Source: Meiothermus hypogaeus
GTDB taxonomy: Bacteria > Deinococcota > Deinococci > Deinococcales > Thermaceae
Length of the DNA stretch: 64,000 nt
Direction of reading: 5' to 3'
NCBI RefSeq assembly: GCF_003574035.1
Contig: NZ_QWKY01000006.1
Coordinates: forward strand, 29,151-93,150
Below, in pieces: positions 20,207-27,865 of this stretch. Each line of letters starts with the position of its first letter. Within the stretch, counting starts at the first letter, position 1. Both the position numbers and the translations under genes were made by a program. The notes below the pieces were generated by a model that worked only from the letters and a program-made list of their open reading frames with translations, was not told where the DNA came from and ran no database searches.

Positions 20207-20464
20207 ATGGAAGAACTCCAGCCCCAGCTCCTCAACCGACTCGACAGCGTGCAGGGTCATCTGGCCGGGGTGCGGCGGATGGTGACCAGCGGGGCGTCTC
20301 CCTCGGAGCTGATCCAACAGGTGCGGGCCCTGCGCGGGGCCTTGTACCGCGTTGAAGAGCTGCTGGTACGGGAAGGGCTGCGAACCTGCCTGCAGCAAGC
20401 CCCCCAGAAGCCCCGGCAGCAGACCCTCGAGTCCCTGATGTCCTTGCTGCACGTAAAAACCTGA
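20207..20464 (+). CDS. csoR: CsoR/RcnR-family regulator with degenerate metal site
   Basis: 85 aa, all-helical CsoR family (RLDSVQGHLAGVRRMV corresponds to the conserved RLxRIxGQVxGIxRMV). Classical CsoR uses Cys, His and Cys (Mtb C36, H61, C65). Only the last Cys (Cys61) is kept; the first-Cys position is in SGASPSEL and the His position is Gly in REGLRTC. It is last in the copA operon and the best local candidate for binding the CsoR-like operators, but copper sensing would have to be non-canonical. The symbol names the subfamily by context. Confidence 0.72.
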   Translation: MEELQPQLLNRLDSVQGHLAGVRRMVTSGASPSELIQQVRALRGALYRVEELLVREGLRTCLQQAPQKPRQQTLESLMSLLHVKT

Positions 20465-20523
20465 AACCCGCGCCGTGCCCTATCCCCACCCTACCGGGCT
20501 GTAGGTGAACGGCGGGAACAGCC

Positions 20524-20596
20524 TCTTAGCCCGCCAACCTCTTCCCTGCTGATCTCGCCTCTGGCGTAGCGCTCCTTAGCCACGCCCAGCGCTCGA
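20524..20596 (-). pseudogene. SHOCT-domain remnant
   Basis: The minus strand reads RALGVAKERYARGEISREEV, matching the SHOCT core (ALxxLKERYARGEISxEEY) seen intact at 16290-16508. No start or membrane helix is attached. A leftover from a second SHOCT gene. Confidence 0.5.
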
Positions 20597-20681
20597 CCGT
20601 TGCCGGGAGCAGATTGACCCACCCTACCCGGTCACGTCGCTGTAAAAACACGCCTGGCAGTTCCACGGGCTGATGAAGCCG

Positions 20682-20714
20682 CTTTACACGAGCTTAACAG
20701 CCTTGGTATATTCT
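20682..20714 (+). promoter_or_regulatory. Direct-repeat response-regulator box plus -10, site 6
   Basis: CTTTAC-ACGAG-CTTAAC (20682-20698), exactly 10 nt, then TATTCT (20709-20714). It is the likely promoter of the cytochrome b operon beginning at 20887, with a ~170-nt leader that also holds a CsoR-like palindrome. Confidence 0.6.
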
Positions 20715-20783
20715 GGCCTCGCCAGCCTGGAATCCACCAACAAATCGCTGTTGCTGAGTGCGCTTATGAAAGGACGTATTGCT

Positions 20784-20806
20784 CCACCCCACTTAGAGTG
20801 GGGTGG
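20784..20806 (+). promoter_or_regulatory. CsoR-like palindrome in the cytochrome b operon leader
   Basis: CCACCCCACT-TAG-AGTGGGGTGG has perfect 10-bp arms and the CCACCCC/GGGGTGG core of the other CsoR-like sites. Here no -10 follows directly, unlike the copA-type sites. It may act as a roadblock downstream of site 6 or as a hairpin in the leader RNA. Confidence 0.5.
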
Positions 20807-20886
20807 GCCGTGGGCTAAGGAACAAAGATTAGCCACCAGCGGCTTCAATTCCTAAGCACAGGTCGAATCTTAGAAGGAGGTGAGTC

Positions 20887-21324
20887 ATGCTAACACGAGC
20901 GCGGGCCTGGATGGCAGTCCTGGCTTTGCTGGCTGGCTTAGCCCTCGCCGACTCTCCCGACGAGGCAAAGATGAGCGGCGAGGAGCTGGCCCGGTCGGCA
21001 ACGGGCTTCCTGCAAGCCGAACCCCCCAACCTCGAGATGGCCCTGGACCGGCTCAAGGATGCCTTGGAAAAGCCAGAAGGGCTGGACGTGAAGGCCCTGG
21101 AACTCGCCCAGAAGGCGCTCGAGGCGGGCGTTCCCCAGGCCGTTCCTCCGCTCGTTGCCAAGGCGGTGGGCGATGACCCCGGAGCCGTCGAGGGGAGCAA
21201 AGCTGTCGAGGTCCGCCTCGGCCCCGGCATCTACTGGGCCTTCGCGACCGGATGGGTGCTGGTGTTCCTGGGCGCTTACGCCCTGGGGCGCAGTTCTGTC
21301 CATCCGGTGCGAAAGGAGACCTAG
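20887..21324 (+). CDS. Exported protein of unknown function with C-terminal membrane anchor
   Basis: 145 aa, preceded by AGGAGGTGA. Signal peptide MLTRARAWMAVLALLAGLAL-A, a helical charged middle (ALDRLKDALEKPEGLDVKAL), and a C-terminal helix (GIYWAFATGWVLVFLGAYAL). I do not recognise a family. It is first in the operon and ends 3 bp before the cytochrome b gene, so it could be a partner in that complex, possibly the outside-facing part. Confidence 0.7.
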   Translation: MLTRARAWMAVLALLAGLALADSPDEAKMSGEELARSATGFLQAEPPNLEMALDRLKDALEKPEGLDVKALELAQKALEAGVPQAVPPLVAKAVGDDPGAVEGSKAVEVRLGPGIYWAFATGWVLVFLGAYALGRSSVHPVRKET

Positions 21325-21327
21325 GCC

Positions 21328-22395
21328 ATGGCGGTTCTTCCAAGCAACGCCCCTAGAGGCTTTTGGCAAGCCCTGGACGAACGGCTGGGCATTTCCGCCC
21401 TCAAATACGACGTGCCCGAGCATGCCCAGGGCATCTGGTACTCCCTGGGTGGGGTCAGCCTGGTGGGCTTCGTGGTGCTGGTGCTCAGCGGCATCTGGCT
21501 GTCCCAGTTCTATGATCCCATGCCCGAGCACGTACGGGCTTCCATGCAGTCCATCCTCCGCGAGGCTCCGGGCGGTTTCTTCATGCGCAACCTGCACTAC
21601 TGGGCCGCTAACGTGGTGATGGTCACGGTGCTCCTGCACATGCTGCGGGTGCTCTTTACCGGGGGCTTCAAACGCCCCCGCGAGGCCAACTGGCTGGTGG
21701 GGGTGGGACTGCTGGCTGTGACGGTGGGCTTCGTGTTCACCGGCACCGTGCTGAAATGGGACCAAGAAGCCATCGAAGCCCTGGAGCATAACGTCGAGGC
21801 CGCCCAACTGCTGGGGGGCATCGGCACCTTTTTCTCACCCCAGTTCGCCGAGCGCATCCCTCTCCTGACCCGCGTCTTCACCGCCCATGTCTCGGTTCTG
21901 CCCGCACTGCTGGTGCTGCTGCTAACGGCCCACTTCCTGCTCATCAAGCTGCACGGGCTGGCCCCCAACGCCTTCGCCCACCGCGAGGCCACCACCCGCA
22001 AGACCTCGAGCGAGCCCACCCACGCCACCTTCCTCCAGCACATGGGCGTGGTGGGGGCCTATGCGCTGGTGGGCTTGGGCGTCCTGGTCTTCCTGTCGGT
22101 CACCCTACCCGCCCAGCTTGGCCCGGCTCCGGTAGAGGGGGTGGAGATCACCAGACCCTGGTGGCCCTTCCTTTCGCTGTTTGCGCTGGAGAACTGGATC
22201 GGCCTGCGCGGCCTGGTGTGGGCCAGCGCCGCCTTGTTCATCGCCCTGGCCCTGGTGCCGTTGCTGGACCGAAGCCCTTACCTGCACCCCTCACGCCGTA
22301 TAGCCTTCCTGATCGTCTACGCTCTTCTGGCTCTGGCGATGGTCGCCCTGGGCTTCTACGCCAAGTTTGCCCCAGGTACGGCACACCTGGAGTGA
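21328..22395 (+). CDS. Cytochrome b (b/b6 type)
   Basis: 355 aa. The N-terminal four-helix core has two haem-ligating His pairs: HYW...LLHMLRV (13 residues apart) and TAHVSVLPA...LLTAHFLL (14 residues apart). RNLHYWAANVVMVTVLLHM is the classic helix B. The C-terminal third has more helices as in subunit IV. No Rieske or cytochrome c1 gene is adjacent, so it is not a standard bc1 locus; it may pass electrons between quinol and an unknown outside partner. Preceding gene ends 3 bp upstream. Confidence 0.88.
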   Translation: MAVLPSNAPRGFWQALDERLGISALKYDVPEHAQGIWYSLGGVSLVGFVVLVLSGIWLSQFYDPMPEHVRASMQSILREAPGGFFMRNLHYWAANVVMVTVLLHMLRVLFTGGFKRPREANWLVGVGLLAVTVGFVFTGTVLKWDQEAIEALEHNVEAAQLLGGIGTFFSPQFAERIPLLTRVFTAHVSVLPALLVLLLTAHFLLIKLHGLAPNAFAHREATTRKTSSEPTHATFLQHMGVVGAYALVGLGVLVFLSVTLPAQLGPAPVEGVEITRPWWPFLSLFALENWIGLRGLVWASAALFIALALVPLLDRSPYLHPSRRIAFLIVYALLALAMVALGFYAKFAPGTAHLE

Positions 22396-22411
22396 TCCAC
22401 CGGAGGTAGGT

Positions 22412-22642
22412 ATGACCCACGTGGTCAAGGTTTTCTGGCTGTTCTTCTTTGCCGCTGTGCTGTCGGGTGGGCTGTTGGGACGCTACATCGCGGCTTTTTT
22501 CCAGGGTCATGGCTCGGCAGGAATTGCCACGACGAGCGTGCTGCTGGCCCTGATTTTTACCTTCAGCGTTGCCGTACTGGTGCGCGTTTTGCGGGCGGAT
22601 GCCCGAGCCCGCCTCGGGCTACGGGAGAGGAGCAGACCATGA
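22412..22642 (+). CDS. Small two-helix membrane protein in the cytochrome b operon
   Basis: 76 aa after CGGAGGTAGGT. Two membrane helices (VVKVFWLFFFAAVLSGGLLG and ATTSVLLALIFTFSVAVLVR) join via FFQGHGSAG, and the tail is basic. No family recognised. Its ATGA overlap with the next gene indicates coupled translation. Confidence 0.7.
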   Translation: MTHVVKVFWLFFFAAVLSGGLLGRYIAAFFQGHGSAGIATTSVLLALIFTFSVAVLVRVLRADARARLGLRERSRP

Positions 22643-22866
22643 CCCCGGGCGGTCGGCGGAGCTGGCTACGGCGACCCGGCAGTTGGGTGCTGCTCGGGTT
22701 CCTGGCGGCAGCGGCCTTTTTCACCGTGCTGGAGCACCGGCCTCATCTGGCGCTGATCGGCGCGTTTGTCCTGCTTGTGGGCTGCCTGCTCATGAACCGC
22801 TACGCACATCGCCGCTACGTGCCCGGCGTTGAGGCGGTGCCCGAGGCAAAAGGAGAGCAACCATAG
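22639..22866 (+). CDS. DUF2933-like small membrane protein
   Basis: 75 aa. Two short helices around EHRPHLALIGAFVLLVGCLL and MNRYAHRRY, similar to DUF2933, a family common beside copper genes. Function unknown. Starts within the previous stop codon (ATGA) in the cytochrome b operon. Confidence 0.65.
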   Translation: MTPGGRRSWLRRPGSWVLLGFLAAAAFFTVLEHRPHLALIGAFVLLVGCLLMNRYAHRRYVPGVEAVPEAKGEQP

Positions 22867-22884
22867 GCGGCGAGGGAGGGCGGG

Positions 22885-23661
22885 GTGAGCGGGTTACGCT
22901 TCCTGATCGAAGACTACCAGCGGCTGCTGGAGCTGCGGGCGGGGGCCGGGGGTCGGGTCGGCCAGGTCCGGGCCTATCTGGAGGCCCTCGAGGCCGCCTT
23001 GACCGGGCTCGAGCGGCTATGGACGGACCTGCTCGCAGACCCCCGGTTCCGCCTGGCCCTGGCCGAGAGCCCCCGCACCCCCACGGCCTTGTTGGAGTGG
23101 CTGGCTCATGACCTCGAACAGGAAGTACGGCTGGCAGTAGCTCGCAATCCGTCCACCCCCGCCTCTACCCTGGTCACCTTGGTGGGCAACTGGGCCGGAC
23201 GGCTGGCGGTGGCCTTTAACCCCTGCACTCCCGCCGAGCTATTGAAAGGGCTAGCCTTCGACGGCGACCTGGACGTCCGCCAGGCACTGGCCGCGAACCC
23301 CAACACCCCTGCCGAGGTGCTGGCCCTGCTGGTCCACGACCCTGAGCCGGGTGTGCGGAGGAAGGTGGCCCTTAACCCCAGCACCCCTCCCCACCTGCTC
23401 TGGCGGCTGGCCCAGAGCAAGGAAAGCCCGCTGCATCTGGCGCTGCTGCGCAACCCGAACACCCCTGGCGAGGCCCTCGAGGCGATTGCTTGTGACGACC
23501 CCTCGCTGGAAGAGCGCCTCCGCCGCCACCCCAACCTGGCCTCCTCGCGACCCCTAGCCCAGGCCGACCGTCCCGAACCGCGCGAGGGAGCGAGCGTGGG
23601 CCGCGACGGCCGTGTCTCCCCGGGTCACCGGGGCCGGGGTAAACCCAGCCGGGCCACCTAG
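22885..23661 (+). CDS. Leucine-rich-repeat-variant (LRV/HEAT-like) protein
   Basis: 258 aa from a GTG start after GGGAGGGCGGG. Residues 45-215 hold about six ~24-residue repeats with the pattern VRxAVARNPSTPxxxLxxLxxD (for example VRQALAANPNTPAEVLALL). This is the LRV repeat first seen next to nitrogenase Fe-S proteins. In LRV proteins an N-terminal Cys cluster can hold an Fe-S cluster; none is evident here. The C-terminal ~45 residues are disordered and basic. Last gene of the cytochrome b operon; likely a binding or assembly protein. Confidence 0.75.
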   Translation: MSGLRFLIEDYQRLLELRAGAGGRVGQVRAYLEALEAALTGLERLWTDLLADPRFRLALAESPRTPTALLEWLAHDLEQEVRLAVARNPSTPASTLVTLVGNWAGRLAVAFNPCTPAELLKGLAFDGDLDVRQALAANPNTPAEVLALLVHDPEPGVRRKVALNPSTPPHLLWRLAQSKESPLHLALLRNPNTPGEALEAIACDDPSLEERLRRHPNLASSRPLAQADRPEPREGASVGRDGRVSPGHRGRGKPSRAT

Positions 23662-23788
23662 CCAACGGCGGCACAAGACCAAGAGAGGCTTGTAGCGCGA
23701 AGGTGAACCCAGGGAAAACCCGCCCTGTTTCCGTTTTACGCCCACTACCCTCTGGTCGGCTCCGATGCTACCGGGGTTGTTCCGGGCC

Positions 23789-23908
23789 CAAAACCTCGCC
23801 GTCACCCCTCGCGTGGAAAACAGCGTCGTTCGGAGCGTGCGAGTCCTGGGTGCCGATGGCGGGCAGGTCCTCGCCACCGTCGCCCTCCCCAACGCGTTCG
23901 GTGGAGAT
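23789..23908 (+). pseudogene. Fragment of a YVTN beta-propeller gene
   Basis: The frame reads PRVENSVVRSVRVLGADGGQ and VLATVALPNAFGG, which aligns to LLYVENSLGRSVLVLDAERG-QLVATIPLPSS at the start of the intact propeller at 25301-26290. Only one blade remains. On the minus strand nearby (24039 leftward) a short frame MADTDFEKAVTWAENPEEPT also looks coding but I cannot assign it. The rest of 23662-24079 shows nothing clear. Confidence 0.5.
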
Positions 23909-24079
23909 CTTGTACCGGATCCGGCCAGTTCGGCACCGGGCAGCGGGGAACTCACCCGGCCGGGGGGGACGCGGTGGGGGGTGGGCTCCTCGGGGTTTTC
24001 GGCCCAGGTGACCGCTTTTTCGAAGTCGGTATCGGCCATGCTCCAGCAGTGCCGCTGTTCAGCACCTGTCAAGGGACAA

Positions 24080-24125
24080 ATACCCCTAGGGGGTTTACAA
24101 GGGCTTTACAACAACCCGCTACACT
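24080..24125 (+). promoter_or_regulatory. Promoter of the DUF305 gene: CstR-like site and direct-repeat box (site 8)
   Basis: ATACCCCTAGGGGG (24080-24093) contains the perfect palindrome CCCCTAGGGG like the sites before the MBL-rhodanese gene. It abuts a direct-repeat box GTTTAC-AAGGG-CTTTAC (24093-24109), followed by exactly 10 nt and TACACT (24120-24125). Two regulators therefore appear to meet on one promoter. Confidence 0.55.
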
Positions 24126-24144
24126 CGGCCTCGAGGTGATAGGA

Positions 24145-24897
24145 ATGAAACGACAGCTAGCCCTCTTCGCAGTCACCGCCCTGGCCAGCTTCTCGCTGGC
24201 ACAGACCGACCCACACCACCCTGAGACGGCTCCTGCGACGCAAAACACCACCCAATCGCAGGCGCTTCCGATGCCCGGCGGGGCGGCTCAGATGCCGATG
24301 GCCCAGATGATGCAGATGATGCAGATGATGCAGGGCATGATGGGCTCGGGGCTGATGATGCTCGAGGGAGCCCCCTTCGAGCAAGCGTTCCTCTCGATGA
24401 TGGTCCCCCACCACCGCGCGGCGGTAACGATGGCCCGCGACGTGCTGGGCAAGACCCAGGACGCGCAGATCCGCGGCTGGGCCAACGCCATCATCCGCGA
24501 CCAGGAGCGCGAGATCACCCAGATGAAGGCGCTGCTGGTCGCCCTGGGGGGCACCAACCTGGCCGCTCAGCGCGCGATGACCCAGGGCATGGGCGGCATG
24601 ATGCCGGACCAAGGGGCGGGCGGGATGATGCAGGGGATGACGCAGGCCCCCGCCCCGGGCGGCATGATGCAAAACCCCGCCACGGGCAACGCGACGCAGG
24701 CCCCGCAGGCCCCCGTCAGCCCGGAGCGGGCCTTCCTACAGGGGATGATCCCCCACCACGTGCAGGCCATCGAGATGGCCACGCTCGCCCTGCAAAAGGC
24801 CCGGAACCCGGCCATCGTCAAGCTGGCCAGCGACATCATCCGCACACAGGCTCAGGAAGTCTACGAGATGCGGCTCAAGCTCGCCAACCTGCGTTAA
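24145..24897 (+). CDS. Exported Met-rich tandem DUF305 protein (copper-associated)
   Basis: 250 aa. Signal peptide MKRQLALFAVTALASFSLAQ. Two DUF305 units carry the signature MxPHH (FLSMMVPHHRAAVTMARDVL at about 88-107 and FLQGMIPHHVQAIEMATLAL in the second). Between and before them are Met clusters (MPMAQMMQMMQMMQGMMGSG; GMGGMMPDQGAGGMM), typical of outside Cu(I)-binding proteins. Start at 24145 chosen because it gives the signal peptide. Probably buffers copper outside the membrane. Confidence 0.88.
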   Translation: MKRQLALFAVTALASFSLAQTDPHHPETAPATQNTTQSQALPMPGGAAQMPMAQMMQMMQMMQGMMGSGLMMLEGAPFEQAFLSMMVPHHRAAVTMARDVLGKTQDAQIRGWANAIIRDQEREITQMKALLVALGGTNLAAQRAMTQGMGGMMPDQGAGGMMQGMTQAPAPGGMMQNPATGNATQAPQAPVSPERAFLQGMIPHHVQAIEMATLALQKARNPAIVKLASDIIRTQAQEVYEMRLKLANLR

Positions 24898-24908
24898 TCC
24901 CGGGCATC

Positions 24909-25001
24909 ACACCGGGATGCCGGTGTTCGGCGGCACCCGCTGCCGGGTCGAACGGGTTACGAGCTCCGCGAGGCCGGAGGTGTAAGGCTACCTCCGGCCT
25001 C
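24909..25001 (+). terminator. Two hairpins after the DUF305 gene
   Basis: ACACCGG-GATG-CCGGTGT (24909-24926) and, stronger, GAGGCCGGAGGT with an 8-nt loop and ACCTCCGGCCTC (24970-25001, perfect 12-bp stem). No T-run follows, so termination would rely on the stem alone. The rest of 24898-25139 shows no gene. Confidence 0.5.
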
Positions 25002-25139
25002 AGCGGCCTTGATGAGGCCGCCCCAGGCGCTTCGGGGAGGCTCCAGCCATCGGCCTGGCCCAGCCTCCGGCATGACGCACGGCCTGGGTTCCAGACCGGC
25101 GACCTGGCTGAATTAATCCTCTTCGGGATAAATGTCCCT

Positions 25140-25167
25140 GCCCACCCCAGGTGGGGTGGGCTATCCT
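25140..25167 (+). promoter_or_regulatory. CsoR-like operator and -10 for the propeller/HMA/HAD operon
   Basis: GCCCACCCC-AGGT-GGGGTGGGC (25140-25161) is followed directly by TATCCT (25162-25167). Its core is identical to the copA operator. The first gene starts at 25301, leaving a ~130-nt leader. Confidence 0.75.
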
Positions 25168-25300
25168 CTTCACATACGGGAGACCATTTGAAGACCGCGG
25201 CGGGATAGACGACCGGCTGCCGCCACCCCAATTTCCGCCTCCCGGCACGAGCAGCCCGATTGGCTTACGGCTCGTTGCGAGCCAGTTAGGAGAACCCCTG

Positions 25301-26290
25301 ATGAAAACTCAAGCAGCTCCTCGCACACGACCGCGAAGGGTCCTGTTCACCCTGGCAATGGCGTTGCTTCTGGGCCGCAGCCTCGCAGCGCCGCTGCTCT
25401 ACGTGGAAAACAGCCTCGGTCGCAGCGTGTTGGTCCTGGACGCCGAGCGTGGCCAATTGGTCGCCACCATCCCCCTGCCGAGTTCGCCCCGCGGGCTGGC
25501 CCTGTGTCCCGGCCAAGGCCGGCTGTACGTGGCTGGGGGTGACGCGGGCATAGTCAGCGTGATCGGGACTGCCAGCAACGAGGTCCTGCACACGGTGAAG
25601 GTGGGCGCGGCTGCCTGGGGACTGGCGCTGAGCCCGGACTGCTCGAGGCTCTACATCGCCGGGGGCAGGAGCGACAGCCTCATCGTGCTGGATACCGCCA
25701 GCTTCCGCGCTGAGGCCGTCGCCGTGGGGCGAAACCCCCAGGGCGTGGCCCTCGGCCCGGAGGGGCGCTGGCTGGCGAGCCTGAACTACGCCAGCAAGGA
25801 CCTCAGCGTGCTCGACGCACAGAGCCTTCGCCTCGAGCAGACCGTAGCGACGAGGAGCGGCCCCCATAGCTGGTCGCTCTCGCCCGACGGGCGCTGGCTG
25901 GCGGTGGGGGCGTTGGACTCCCGCGAGGTGCTGCTGATCGACGCCCAGACCCTGCGGGTGGTTTCCACCTACGTCAGCGAGGCTGCCCCGGAAGGGCTGG
26001 CCTTCCGCACGGACACCGAGCTCTGGATCAGTTCGCTGGCGTCGGACTACGTCGAGGTGCTGCACCTGACGCTGCAAGCCGGGCAACAGGTGCTCATGCC
26101 CAGGCGCTACACCACCCGCATCAAGACCGGACAGGGTCCGTTCAGCATCGCCTTCAGCCGTGACGGACGCTGGGCCTACGTGAGCAACATGCGCGAGGGC
26201 AGCGTGGTCAAGATCGACGCCCGCAGCCGCCGGGTGGTGGCGCGCTTCGCGGTGGGCGGTGAGCCTCACCGGCTGGTGCTTTTGGAGTAA
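25301..26290 (+). CDS. Exported YVTN-type beta-propeller protein
   Basis: 329 aa after an AGGAG site. Signal peptide (RVLFTLAMALLLGRSLA-A), then about seven blades with patterns LYVENSLGRSVLVLDAERGQ, LYIAGGRSDSLIVLDTASFR and WAYVSNMREGSVVKIDARSR. Such propellers act as binding scaffolds or carriers of copper in some bacteria. It is first in an operon with a degenerate HMA protein and a HAD phosphatase, behind a CsoR-like operator. Confidence 0.85.
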   Translation: MKTQAAPRTRPRRVLFTLAMALLLGRSLAAPLLYVENSLGRSVLVLDAERGQLVATIPLPSSPRGLALCPGQGRLYVAGGDAGIVSVIGTASNEVLHTVKVGAAAWGLALSPDCSRLYIAGGRSDSLIVLDTASFRAEAVAVGRNPQGVALGPEGRWLASLNYASKDLSVLDAQSLRLEQTVATRSGPHSWSLSPDGRWLAVGALDSREVLLIDAQTLRVVSTYVSEAAPEGLAFRTDTELWISSLASDYVEVLHLTLQAGQQVLMPRRYTTRIKTGQGPFSIAFSRDGRWAYVSNMREGSVVKIDARSRRVVARFAVGGEPHRLVLLE

Positions 26291-26301
26291 AGGAGGGGTC
26301 T

Positions 26302-26544
26302 ATGCCCGAGCGAGAGCTGAGCTTTAACGTGTACGGCCTGGGCTGCGGCGGAGCCGGCGCGACGACGCTCGAGCGCGCCCTGGCCAGGCTGACCGGGATG
26401 AAGCGGGTCTACGTCAACCCCCTGACCGAGCGGGCCTACCTCGAGTACGACCCCGCGCTGACCTCCCTGGAGTCCATCCGGCAGGCGGTGGAAGGGCTCG
26501 GCTACGAGGCCGGTCTGCCCGGGGTGTCCGGAGCGCGGCCATGA
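26302..26544 (+). CDS. HMA-like protein lacking the second cysteine
   Basis: 80 aa. The fold signature NVYGLGCGGAGATTLERALA matches the HMA loop GMxCxxC, but the second Cys is Ala (CGGA), so ordinary two-Cys copper binding is lost. The remainder (VYVNPLTERAYLEYDP, ESIRQAVEGLGYEA) is a normal HMA domain. Its stop overlaps the HAD gene start (ATGA), so the two are co-translated; it might act as a one-Cys copper ligand or as a regulatory domain. Confidence 0.72.
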   Translation: MPERELSFNVYGLGCGGAGATTLERALARLTGMKRVYVNPLTERAYLEYDPALTSLESIRQAVEGLGYEAGLPGVSGARP

Positions 26545-27755
26545 GCGCGGGCGTCCTGGGCCTCGAGCCCCTGCTATCGTACGCGTACGCCCCACGGCTG
26601 GGGATTTACCGCCGGTTCTTGCACGTCGAGCGTGAGGCGATGACCCTTCCCGAGGGTTCGGTACGGGAGGAATTGCTCCGGACCCTGAGGCGGGCCAAAG
26701 CCGAGCTGGATCTGCCCGGCCTGGGCCTGGGGCAGGGCTTGCTGGAGGAATTGCTCTCGCGCTGCGACCCTTCTGGCCTGGCGCTGGCCTGCGCGTGGGC
26801 TTCGCGCGGGCAGAAACCCTTTAACCTGATCGCCACCGACTTCGACGAGACCCTGCGCTTCCGCCGCGAGACCGAGGCCGAGGTCCCCCCCGAGACGGTG
26901 GGCATCCTGCGAGCCCTGCTGGACCGGTTTCCTCAGCTGGTGCTGGTGGCCAACACCGCGCGCAGCCTCGAGCACGCTCGAGGCCTGCTGGTGCAGCTTC
27001 TGGGGGCTGGGCGAGCCAACACCAGCCGGGTCATGGTGATCTACGAGGGGGGTGCTGGAATCTTCATCCCCGGCCGGGGGCGCCATAGCCGCATCCCGCT
27101 CTACCGCGAACTGCCCCAGGCGGTGCTGGGGGTGCTTGCCCAGGTGCGCGCCCGGCTCCCGGCGGCCTGCCTCGTGGGCATGGACTGCCCCTGCTGGGAC
27201 TATAGCCTCCAGGCCGACGAGTTCAACTTGAGCCTCAAGCCCAACTACCCTGCGGGCTCGCCCGAGGCAGTGCGGATCGCCCACCGGCTGGTCGAGGTGC
27301 TGCTCGACACCCTGGGCGAGGTGGTGGCCCAAGCCGAGGGCCTGCCGCTGCCGGAGGCACGGCGGGCCGCCCGGAAACAGCTCCTGGGTGAGGCCCCCGG
27401 CGACCCGCCCCCGCCTCACGTGCCCCTGCTCGAGGCCCTGCGGCTGCTGCACTATCCCGGGGACGCCGCCGTGCTCACCGCGCAGGGACTGGACAAGGGC
27501 AAGGGGCTGGAACGCGGGATCGAGGCCCTGGGCCTGAAGGAGCCCTGGGTCTTGGCCCTGGGCGACGGGGGTCAGGATCTGCCCATGTTCGAGGCCGTGG
27601 CCCGCCACCGCTGGGGCCTCCCGGCCTGCCCCGAGGGAGCCCACCCGGAGGTGGTGTCCTGGGTCCGGGCGCAGGGGGGAATCCTCTACCCCCCTGGCCG
27701 GGCCGACCGGGTCCTACAGGCGGCTTATGCGCTGGGCCTGTGCGGTCAGGCTTAG
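26541..27755 (+). CDS. HAD-superfamily (Cof-like) hydrolase with unknown substrate
   Basis: 404 aa. After a ~95-residue N-terminal helical part come the HAD motifs: IATDFDETLRF (motif I, nucleophile and acid Asp), LVLVANTARSL (II), GLDKGKGLERGI (III, Lys) and [17 protein letters not shown] (IV). The cap region (VGMDCPCWDYSLQADEFNLS) is of the sugar-phosphatase type but contains Cys. It is translationally coupled to the degenerate HMA gene under a CsoR-like operator, an unexpected place for a phosphatase; perhaps it acts on a metabolite that builds up under copper stress. Confidence 0.75.
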   Translation: MSAGVLGLEPLLSYAYAPRLGIYRRFLHVEREAMTLPEGSVREELLRTLRRAKAELDLPGLGLGQGLLEELLSRCDPSGLALACAWASRGQKPFNLIATDFDETLRFRRETEAEVPPETVGILRALLDRFPQLVLVANTARSLEHARGLLVQLLGAGRANTSRVMVIYEGGAGIFIPGRGRHSRIPLYRELPQAVLGVLAQVRARLPAACLVGMDCPCWDYSLQADEFNLSLKPNYPAGSPEAVRIAHRLVEVLLDTLGEVVAQAEGLPLPEARRAARKQLLGEAPGDPPPPHVPLLEALRLLHYPGDAAVLTAQGLDKGKGLERGIEALGLKEPWVLALGDGGQDLPMFEAVARHRWGLPACPEGAHPEVVSWVRAQGGILYPPGRADRVLQAAYALGLCGQA

Positions 27756-27780
27756 GTGGGGTCAGGGACATCCGTCCATA

Positions 27781-27807
27781 CCCACCCCACCCGGGGTGGG
27801 ATAAGAT
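27781..27807 (+). promoter_or_regulatory. CsoR-like operator and -10 before the second HMA gene
   Basis: CCCACCCC-ACCC-GGGGTGGG (27781-27800), one base, then TAAGAT (27802-27807). The HMA gene begins at 27866. Confidence 0.72.
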
Positions 27808-27865
27808 TCGCATAAGAACTACCGAATTGCGTTGCGGATTGAGCCAGAGCCGGAGGAGGCCCCAG

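Noticed and set aside
20476..20510. A possible further CsoR site (ATCCCCACCCTACCGGG)
   Set aside because: It is not palindromic and has no matching right half or -10.
23955..24039. Minus-strand peptide MADTDFEKAVTWAENPEEPT
   Set aside because: Looks natural but is too short, with no identifiable family or supporting context, so it is only mentioned under the propeller fragment.
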